From Acidobacteriota bacterium (lineage in GTDB: Bacteria > Acidobacteriota > Blastocatellia > Pyrinomonadales > Pyrinomonadaceae), in contig JAIVJP010000309.1 in assembly GCA_020199975.1 (NCBI GenBank), positions 1-7,198 on the forward strand: a DNA stretch of 7,198 nt, given 5' to 3'. Both the position numbers and the translations under genes were made by a program. Under the pieces are notes generated by a model. That model saw nothing but the letters and a program-made list of their open reading frames with translations, was not told where the DNA came from and made no database searches. Positions within the stretch are counted from its first letter, which is position 1. Each line of letters opens with the position of its first letter. This document shows positions 1 to 6,028 of this stretch, piece by piece.

Positions 1-1747
1 CATCGCGTTGTTTCAGCGCCGCCAGCGTCTCGCGCGGAACGGGTTCATAAGGTTTGCCGTTGATCTTTTGGCCGAGCCGTTCAAGAACATCTTGAAACTT
101 ATCTGCGCCGAACCACAGCTTGTCGTGCGCGTCAATCAGTTGATGGTAGCTTGCATAAGACTGTGCCGCATCAGGCGTTGCTGCTGCACTGAAATACTCC
201 TGACTCCACCAATCAACATATCGCTTTGCGGCATCGGGTCGACTGAAAGCCGTCGGAGCGTCCCAACAAATGTCCGCAATCATCCGCGCCTCCATCGCAA
301 ACTCGCGGAACTCGGACACATTGACCAGCATATACTCCGTCGCCTTCGCATCAACTATTTTCTTAAACTCAAGCGCGACTCGCTGCGGCGTAACCGTGTG
401 CGTGACTTGCTTCGTCCTCTCTCCAAAGTAAGCAAGGTGGTAATAGACGCCGTGCTTCCACTGGCCCGTTTTCTGCGGCAGCGCGCGCATCTCGCCGTCG
501 TTGTTGTCCGTCCATACGATGATCACGTCTGGGGGAACATCGAAACTACCCTCTTGATACTTCCTGAGCATTTCGGTGTAGAGCGTGAAATGAAAAACGG
601 GTTGCTTATCCCTCGGCAGCAAATCCTTCGTCGTGCGAACCTGCGTTTCGATGACCTCTTGAAAGACTTTCGATTTCTCCGCTTCGCTCATGTTCGGCGG
701 AAACGTATAACTGCGGTCATCCGTGCCGCGCAAACCGACTGGATAGATGGCATTAAGATCGCGGTTCTCCAACACGCCGCCGCGCCAGTAATTGAGCATT
801 CCTTCCTTGTTCGTCAGCCAATCCCAAGTCGTGCCGGCGTTGCGCGCTTTGCCTAAACGGAAGCGTTCGATGCCGAACGGATTCGAGAGCAAGATGTCGT
901 AATGATGCGAGGTGTAAAACAATCCCCAATCGCTGGCGAGCTTCTGCACCTCGAAACGACGGTGCGCGCGTGTGTAGGGCGCGACCATATTTAGCCGCAG
1001 GCGCAACGCGGTCTCAAAGAAGCGTTCGTACCACACGGTCGGCACGTCGCCGATGCGCAGAGGGTATCCGCTATCCTCAAATGGGCGTGGCAAAATATCC
1101 TCGTCGTCGTGGAACAACCCGCGATATTTGATTGTCGGAGAGGCGGTTAAGTGGTCGGTCTTTTTCAACACCAACTTCGGACGCTTGTCAGGCGTGTAAC
1201 CCGTCCAATGATAGAGCGGATCAATGCCTAGTCGCTCGCTCAACGTGTACGCGGCGAACGCCGTCCCACGGAAGTTTGCGCCGACAAGCCAGACTGTGTT
1301 CTCGCTGGTGAGAATATGAGAGGCTTCCCATTGGTCGCGCAGTTTGGCTTGTGCAATTTGTTCGGGAACATCTCCGTTGCCTAAAGTCACTAAGTGAATG
1401 GCAACGCGCCGCCCGCTTGGTGTTGAGACAACCTGCGATTTGAAGCCGCTGATCTTCTCGATGTCGGCAGCGAGAAAAGCGGCGGCCTGTTTGACCGCGG
1501 AGTGTTCTGTTTCCAAAACGATGATTTCACAGCCTGCCTTTCGGTCGACTAAAACTACATCACCCGCTTGCGCCGCTCCGTCCCTCACCCACGAGCCGCG
1601 CACCGGTGGCGACCATTCCTGCGCTGTCGCACTCTCGTACAGAAAGCCACTCAGGAGCGCGCAGATGATGGCGGCAAGAAATCTTCTCTTCACGTTCCTG
1701 CATCGGCGTCTGCCTTTCTTCAAACAGATGGGCGAAATTGATCTCAT
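1..1747 (-). CDS. GH115 family alpha-glucuronidase-like protein, secreted, C-terminus cut by window edge
   Basis: The minus strand is open without interruption from an in-frame stop at 1759-1757 to the window edge, giving 582 codons from the ATG at 1747. GH115 enzymes remove (4-O-methyl)-alpha-glucuronic acid from xylan, including internal residues. The protein shows a basic start, a hydrophobic segment (about residues 24-38) and an A-T-A|Q cleavage site near residue 42, so it is probably periplasmic. Next comes an alpha/beta N-terminal domain (about 45-200), then the barrel with family-like blocks: YRGLFHDDED at 208-217, VGLRGTDD near 340, WTDNNDGE at 412-419, YYHLAYFG at 435-442 and VNVSEF at 475-480. 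Family members usually have 800-1000 residues, so the helical and beta-sandwich C-terminus lies outside. The start lies 13 bases after the esterase stop, behind a weak GAAGTGA. A GTG at 1693 would give a more classical 24-residue signal peptide, but its AGGA sits only 2 bases upstream. The family call is from remembered motifs; substrate is inferred. Confidence 0.8.
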   Translation of the reverse strand, partial: MRSISPICLKKGRRRCRNVKRRFLAAIICALLSGFLYESATAQEWSPPVRGSWVRDGAAQAGDVVLVDRKAGCEIIVLETEHSAVKQAAAFLAADIEKISGFKSQVVSTPSGRRVAIHLVTLGNGDVPEQIAQAKLRDQWEASHILTSENTVWLVGANFRGTAFAAYTLSERLGIDPLYHWTGYTPDKRPKLVLKKTDHLTASPTIKYRGLFHDDEDILPRPFEDSGYPLRIGDVPTVWYERFFETALRLRLNMVAPYTRAHRRFEVQKLASDWGLFYTSHHYDILLSNPFGIERFRLGKARNAGTTWDWLTNKEGMLNYWRGGVLENRDLNAIYPVGLRGTDDRSYTFPPNMSEAEKSKVFQEVIETQVRTTKDLLPRDKQPVFHFTLYTEMLRKYQEGSFDVPPDVIIVWTDNNDGEMRALPQKTGQWKHGVYYHLAYFGERTKQVTHTVTPQRVALEFKKIVDAKATEYMLVNVSEFREFAMEARMIADICWDAPTAFSRPDAAKRYVDWWSQEYFSAAATPDAAQSYASYHQLIDAHDKLWFGADKFQDVLERLGQKINGKPYEPVPRETLAALKQRD

Positions 1748-1760
1748 TAAGTCACTTCAG

Positions 1761-2708
1761 TTACTTCTTAATCGCCGGAATAAAGCCCATTTCCACGAGC
1801 CACATTTCACAAAGATTCGTCCATTGCCCGGTCGAGCCGGGATTGTTCCGCAGCGCGATGGCGTGCCCCCCCTGCGGAAAAATGTGAATACTCGCCGCAA
1901 CGTTTTTGTTCAACAGCGCCTCGTAAAACAACAGACTGTTGCGAACGCTGACCCCTTTGTCATCAAAAGCGTGAACGATGAATGCCGGCGGCGTAGTAGA
2001 TTTCACTTGCAGTTCCGCAGAATATTTTTCAATCAAATCTTTTGCAGGATTTGCGCCCAGAAGATTTTTGTGGCTTCCGGCATGGGCGTAGATTCCCATG
2101 CTGATGACCGGTGAAACGAGAATCATAAAATTCGGATTGAAAGGGACTTTATCCAGAGCGTCGCCGATTGCTGAAACATCTTCTGTGCCGGTTCCGAGCG
2201 TAGCGGCAAGGTGACCGCCCGCAGAGGTTCCCATGACTCCGATCTTGTCCGGCTTGATGCCCCATTGTTCGGCATTTGCACGAACGATTCGCAGCGCGCG
2301 TTGCGCGTCCTGCAAAGGCGCGAGTTGTCTCTCTTTCAAGTCAGGCGAAGTTGGCAAGCGGTACTTCAGTACGAATGCGCTCACGCCCATCGAGTTGAAC
2401 CACTTGGCTAACTGCGTTCCGCTGATGACGTAAGCGAGATGACTGTACCCGCCGCCAGGACAGATCACGACCGCCCCTCCTTTGTTCTCCTGCAAGGCAG
2501 GGAAGAAGGCGTACATCCCCGGAATGCCAACCTGAGAAATCCGCTCATTCTCAATTTTATCTTCGAGCTTGAGGTCCCGGGAATTGGGCATCATGGCTTT
2601 ATCCCAGAGCGGAATAAATTCCTGCGCGTTGGTGGTTTGCCAACTAAGAATAAGAACGAAAACGGTGATACTCGAACGCAGCATTCGGCTTAGCTTTCCT
2701 TCACGCAC
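1761..2708 (-). CDS. Secreted alpha/beta-hydrolase, acetyl-xylan-esterase-like carbohydrate esterase
   Basis: This is a serine hydrolase of the alpha/beta-hydrolase fold, 315 residues long, close to the usual size for this group. A signal peptide ends in T-T-N-A|Q near residue 29. The oxyanion-hole motif is C-P-G-G-G-Y at 83-88. The nucleophile motif is G-T-S-A-G-G-H at 160-166 with Ser162. D-D-K-G-V at 249-253 supplies the acid, probably Asp250, and Q-G-G-H-A at 279-283 supplies His282, so the triad looks intact. The P-G-G-G-Y, S-A-G-G-H and N-S-L-L-F-Y-E-A-L blocks are typical of BD-FAE/Axe-like esterases that deacetylate xylan oligosaccharides. Activity on acetyl esters is inferred mainly from the neighbours; a feruloyl esterase or an unrelated esterase remains possible. 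The reading frame opens with GTG at 2708, 4 bases after the GH2 stop, with no strong ribosome site and perhaps translational coupling. An ATG at 2684 has GAAGGA 12 bases upstream and gives a more compact signal peptide, so the true start is uncertain. Confidence 0.85.
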   Translation of the reverse strand: MREGKLSRMLRSSITVFVLILSWQTTNAQEFIPLWDKAMMPNSRDLKLEDKIENERISQVGIPGMYAFFPALQENKGGAVVICPGGGYSHLAYVISGTQLAKWFNSMGVSAFVLKYRLPTSPDLKERQLAPLQDAQRALRIVRANAEQWGIKPDKIGVMGTSAGGHLAATLGTGTEDVSAIGDALDKVPFNPNFMILVSPVISMGIYAHAGSHKNLLGANPAKDLIEKYSAELQVKSTTPPAFIVHAFDDKGVSVRNSLLFYEALLNKNVAASIHIFPQGGHAIALRNNPGSTGQWTNLCEMWLVEMGFIPAIKK

Positions 2709-2712
2709 CTCA

Positions 2713-5700
2713 CTACTTCGTAATTGATTTGCGTCTCACAGCCATGCTCTCTTGATGCGACGGGACAACGGGCAGATTTTTCGTTGACGAAGAATCTGCG
2801 GCAGCGCGTAAGAGATTGAGCATGAGCGAACGCGCCGCCGGATCAACTGCAACGGATTCTTCCATGTCGAGGTCGCAGACCCACACGCGACCGAGTCCGA
2901 CCGGAATCTCAAACAGCACGGTCAGATATTGCTCCGGCACACGTTCCGCCGGAATGTAGCCGTGTGCTGGAATGAACCGGATGAGTTCGCGCGCCGTACC
3001 TTTCGACTTCAGGCGATGCGCGCTGCTGGCGACGAAGACGCGCCAGTCATCTTTTCTTCCCCACCACCTGATGTCCATCGCACGCAACCCTTCCGTCAAT
3101 TTCGTTCCGGCGGACGGCGCATAGTCAGCGTATTCGCCCGCTACATTCTTGACGCTTAACACGTCGTTCGGGAACAAATCTACAACGCCCTTGCCCGGCG
3201 AAAACAGAATCGCCGTTGCGCCCCGTTCGAGTAATTCACGCACGCGCCCGCCCCGCCCCAAACCTTTCAGCGCGTCTCCGCCGCCAATGAGCAGGACGGC
3301 GAGAGAGGCTTCTGCATTTGCCGGCATCTCATCCGAAACATTTTGAAAGACTCGCGCCTCGTTGATGAACTGCCGCAATTCCTCTCCGAGCGAAAGCGTC
3401 GCCGCGCGGCTGTTCGCCAACGGCGCGGCGAGCTGAACAGGTTTAGCGAAAACTTCGACTCTATCGAGCGTGCGGCTGACCTCTCCTGTGCTGTCAGTGA
3501 GTCGCAAGACGAGACTCAGGTTGAGGCGCGCTTCTTTCATCTCCGGCACGCGCAGGCGCAACGGCTGACGCAGCGTCGCGTAGTAAGGAAGACTCTCGAT
3601 CTTGATGGCATCAGTTGCAGCCACTTCTTTTCCCGTTCGTTCATCAACGAAAGCCGCGCGCAGCGTCAACCCACGTAGATCGCGGAACTGCTCGTCGTCG
3701 TTCGTGATGAAAGCGGCGGTCTCAACCTCTTCGCTCGCGTAGAAGCGTCGCCGCCCCGTCTCTAACGCCAAGCCGACGGGCGACCACGCATCACGCACCG
3801 CTTCATACACGGGATACGGCGCGACGAGGCGCGCATCGTAGCTGTGCGCAAACCAACACTCGGCGGAGAAAAGCATGAAGCCCGCCGTCCGGTCACTGCG
3901 TTGGAAGCGCAACTGCTCCGCCCAGCGCTTAGTCACGGCGCGATTGTATTCGAGAAAGACCGCCGGATCGCTGCCGGGGTAAGCGTCCTGCCCCACCCAC
4001 GCCTGCGGCGTCAGTAAATCTCTCGTGTAGCGCAATACAGGTAGCCCCGTGTCGAGGTCTGGATAGCCTGTGGACATCTCCTGCCCGATGAGCGGGCGGT
4101 TCGGCGTCAGGTCTTTGATGTCCGCAACTGTGTCAATCACAAAAGGCGAATCGCTGTACCAGCCCCGATAACGATGTATGTCGTCAACGTCGCCGTCGTC
4201 AATGTTGTTCGGCTTGAGCGTCTCGTTGTAGAAATCGGCTTCTCGTTGATAAGTCGAATCGGCGACGACCGGACGATGTGGATCGAGGCGGCGCGTCTGT
4301 TTGACGACTTCAGAAAGTTGTTTCCACTTCTCCAAGTTCTTGCCGTCGCGCAAGAGCATCTCGTTGCCGACGGTCCATAACAAGATGCTCGGATGATTGC
4401 GCCCGCGCTTGATGACATCCTCATTTTCCATCAACCAGTGCGCGAACATGCCGGGCGGCGTCGCGCCGATTTTTCCCGCCAGCGCCCAGGGGCGGATGCC
4501 TTCGACGCTCACTCCCAATCCGATCTCATCCGCCGCGCCGAGCCACGCTTCGTTCCAGGGCGTCGCGTGCGTCCGCGTCACGCGCAGATTGCCGTCGTGC
4601 ATCAACTGAATCAATCTGCGCGGCAACGCCGTGTCCCAGGAGTTTTTGCCGTAGGGGAGTTGATTCGCGCCGCGCAGCCAGTACGGCTTGCCGTTCAAAT
4701 AAAACTTGTTGCCGCGCGCTTCAAACGTGCGAAAGCCGACCTTGCGCGTCCAATGGTCGAGCTGTTTGCCGGATGCGGATGTGAGCGTCACATCCAGACG
4801 ATAGAGATTCGGGTCGGCGGGCGTCCACAACTTCGGCTGCACGCCTCGCAGCGTCAAATCCCGCGTCTCATTATCTTCGCCCAATTGCACGTTGACGGGT
4901 TCGGTCGTCGCAAAGACTTTGCCCGTCTCTGTGTCCGTCCAGCGCGCTCGTAAAACGGCGGACTGCGCGCCCGAAAGGCTGCGCGCTTCCACCTGCACAC
5001 GAGCGCCTTCGAGCGATGGAATGAACCACACATCATCAATCATTGCAGCATCGCGCACGACCAACTTCACCGGCTGCCAGATGCCGTGCAGATCGTAACT
5101 GCGATTGTTCGCGTCCGGCGATAAGGGCCCGAACATGCCTTTGCTCAACGTCAGGATCTTGGAAGCGGTTAGGTTCACGGTCACGGCTTGCCCCAGCGAA
5201 AGCGTCGAGGCCGGAATTTTTTCCATCGAAACGAAAACCGAAATAATGTTGCGTCCGGCTCTTAAGTGCGGGGTTAAGTCGTAGCCGAAGCGACTAAACA
5301 TGCCGGCGTGGTCGCCCAGAAGTTGGCTGTTGCAGAAAGCCTTGCTTTTCATTGCAACGCCATCAAATTCGATGAAAACGCGCCGGTTCTTCGGCAGAGC
5401 CGGGATATTGACTGCCAGCTGGTACCAGCCATCTTCTGCGCGTTCGGTATCGAAGCCCAGCTTCTTAAGTCGTACCTCTTCAAACTCCTTGAAATCTTCA
5501 GAGTCGTCCAACCACCATTGCGTGCGGTTGAGTAGTTGTGGAACTGGAACGGTCACATAACCGCTAAGGTCCATGGCGAGATGCGGCTGCTCGCCTGCTT
5601 TCACCAGATAACCCGGCTTGTACAACCAATCCCCTGTTAGCGAAATTGACTGCCCCGGCTTTAGTTGTGCTGGAGCAATCTGGACTTTGCCAAACCTGAA

Positions 5701-5781
5701 GGGCTGCTGTGAATGGACTATCTGCGACGGGAACGCGAAGAGTACCATGAGCAGGGTTAAGCTCAGCCGGTTTCCTCTCAA
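2713..5781 (-). CDS. Secreted glycoside hydrolase family 2 protein with extra C-terminal domains
   Basis: This is a 1022-residue retaining exo-glycosidase of family GH2. A signal peptide covers about residues 1-25 (hydrophobic L-T-L-L-M-V-L-F-A-F, cleavage near V-H-S|Q). Next come a jelly-roll sugar-binding domain (about 40-235), an Ig-like domain (about 240-355) and a TIM barrel from about 360, opening with F-Y-L-N-G-K-P-Y-W-L-R-G. The acid/base glutamate is Glu474 in W-T-V-G-N-E-M. The likely nucleophile is Glu568 in I-G-Q-E-M-S-T-G-Y, 94 residues on, a normal GH2 spacing. A further beta-rich region (about 690-800) precedes a Rossmann-like segment (about 825-1000: V-L-L-I-G-G-G, then R-E-L-L-E-R-G-A-T-A-I-L) resembling the glutamine-amidotransferase-like fold at the end of some GH2 proteins. 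The substrate cannot be read from the sequence: galactoside, glucuronide, xyloside and mannoside are all open. The TTG start at 5781 is supported by GGAGG 5 bases upstream and by the signal peptide directly after it. It is the first gene of a three-gene operon. Confidence 0.9.
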   Translation of the reverse strand: MRGNRLSLTLLMVLFAFPSQIVHSQQPFRFGKVQIAPAQLKPGQSISLTGDWLYKPGYLVKAGEQPHLAMDLSGYVTVPVPQLLNRTQWWLDDSEDFKEFEEVRLKKLGFDTERAEDGWYQLAVNIPALPKNRRVFIEFDGVAMKSKAFCNSQLLGDHAGMFSRFGYDLTPHLRAGRNIISVFVSMEKIPASTLSLGQAVTVNLTASKILTLSKGMFGPLSPDANNRSYDLHGIWQPVKLVVRDAAMIDDVWFIPSLEGARVQVEARSLSGAQSAVLRARWTDTETGKVFATTEPVNVQLGEDNETRDLTLRGVQPKLWTPADPNLYRLDVTLTSASGKQLDHWTRKVGFRTFEARGNKFYLNGKPYWLRGANQLPYGKNSWDTALPRRLIQLMHDGNLRVTRTHATPWNEAWLGAADEIGLGVSVEGIRPWALAGKIGATPPGMFAHWLMENEDVIKRGRNHPSILLWTVGNEMLLRDGKNLEKWKQLSEVVKQTRRLDPHRPVVADSTYQREADFYNETLKPNNIDDGDVDDIHRYRGWYSDSPFVIDTVADIKDLTPNRPLIGQEMSTGYPDLDTGLPVLRYTRDLLTPQAWVGQDAYPGSDPAVFLEYNRAVTKRWAEQLRFQRSDRTAGFMLFSAECWFAHSYDARLVAPYPVYEAVRDAWSPVGLALETGRRRFYASEEVETAAFITNDDEQFRDLRGLTLRAAFVDERTGKEVAATDAIKIESLPYYATLRQPLRLRVPEMKEARLNLSLVLRLTDSTGEVSRTLDRVEVFAKPVQLAAPLANSRAATLSLGEELRQFINEARVFQNVSDEMPANAEASLAVLLIGGGDALKGLGRGGRVRELLERGATAILFSPGKGVVDLFPNDVLSVKNVAGEYADYAPSAGTKLTEGLRAMDIRWWGRKDDWRVFVASSAHRLKSKGTARELIRFIPAHGYIPAERVPEQYLTVLFEIPVGLGRVWVCDLDMEESVAVDPAARSLMLNLLRAAADSSSTKNLPVVPSHQESMAVRRKSITK

Positions 5782-5786
5782 GTGAA

Positions 5787-5791
5787 CCTCC
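5787..5791 (-). promoter_or_regulatory. Strong Shine-Dalgarno site of the GH2 gene
   Basis: The minus strand reads GGAGG, followed by TTCAC and then TTG. A 5-base spacing to a consensus ribosome site is what selects the rare TTG codon as the start. The next in-frame ATG is codon 12 and would remove the N-terminal part of the signal peptide. Confidence 0.75.
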
Positions 5792-5817
5792 AGGGTGGCA
5801 CGGTGCGGCGATTAATC

Positions 5818-5947
5818 TGTAGAGGCGTCCCTCCGCGACCGCCCCTCATCGGGTAAAGACTCCTGGCCAAGGACTACAGAAAGACGCGTGATCTTTTGAG
5901 GAGTCTCGTTGCGTGAGGAGGGGCGCCCACGGAGGGACACCCCTACA
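5818..5947. mobile_element. MITE/REPIN-like element with terminal inverted repeats and a possible target duplication
   Basis: The left arm (5818-5847) begins TGTAG and contains GTCCCTCCG and GCCCCTC. The right arm (5918-5947) is its imperfect reverse complement and ends in CTACA. By hand alignment 25 of 30 positions match. Inside, AGACTCCT at 5857-5864 is the exact reverse complement of AGGAGTCT at 5899-5906. The tetranucleotide AATC occurs directly outside both ends, at 5814-5817 and 5948-5951, as expected of a 4-bp target-site duplication. There is no room for a transposase. The structure fits a non-autonomous miniature transposable element or a paired REP-type palindrome. Mobility is inferred: only one copy is visible here, and a 4-base flanking match could be chance. 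Confidence 0.6.
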
Positions 5948-5973
5948 AATCTTCTTACGCGCTTCTGACGATC

Positions 5974-6006
5974 AGTCGCAGTTTTTTGTTCGTGAAGAAC
6001 TCGACT
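5974..6006 (-). terminator. Weak imperfect hairpin after the 6029-7198 gene, doubtful terminator
   Basis: On the minus strand, about 22 bases past the stop codon, AGTCG plus AGTT can pair with AACT plus CGACT across one bulged G. This leaves a loop of about 14 bases. The run in the 3' half is A-rich rather than the U tract expected after an intrinsic terminator, so termination is uncertain. It is listed because it is the only stem I found between this gene and the repeat element. Confidence 0.2.
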
Positions 6007-6028
6007 TTAAGTTCATGCACTATAGTTA

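Larger units (their letters stand above)
5782..6028. other. Intergenic region without a gene, mostly a repeat-like element
   Basis: I found no convincing reading frame or RNA gene in these 247 bases. The central 130 bases form the inverted-repeat element described separately. A small imperfect hairpin lies on the 6029-gene side. Only about 36 bases separate the element from the GH2 start codon, and they contain its ribosome site. A promoter for the operon would therefore have to lie within or beyond the element, or the operon is read through from the gene at 6029-7198. I could not identify convincing -35/-10 boxes. Confidence 0.7.

Noticed and set aside
8..856. Plus-strand open frame of 282 codons
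   Set aside because: It lies opposite the GH115-like coding sequence, which has recognisable family motifs. The plus-strand product is arginine-rich, low in recognisable motifs and has no ribosome site, as expected of an antisense shadow.
1398..2114. Plus-strand open frame of 238 codons
   Set aside because: It crosses the junction between two well-supported minus-strand genes, and its product has no recognisable domain.
4137..4424. Minus-strand open frame of 95 codons in another frame
   Set aside because: It is embedded within the GH2 barrel around the catalytic glutamate region, where the GH2 frame is clearly the coding one.
4393..4953. Plus-strand open frame of 186 codons
   Set aside because: It is antisense to the GH2 barrel and sugar-binding region and has an arginine-rich composition with no domain signal.
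6014..6028. TATAGT as a possible -10 box on the minus strand
   Set aside because: No acceptable -35 hexamer lies about 17 bases upstream, and the site is more than 230 bases from the GH2 start. A chance AT-rich match is more likely.
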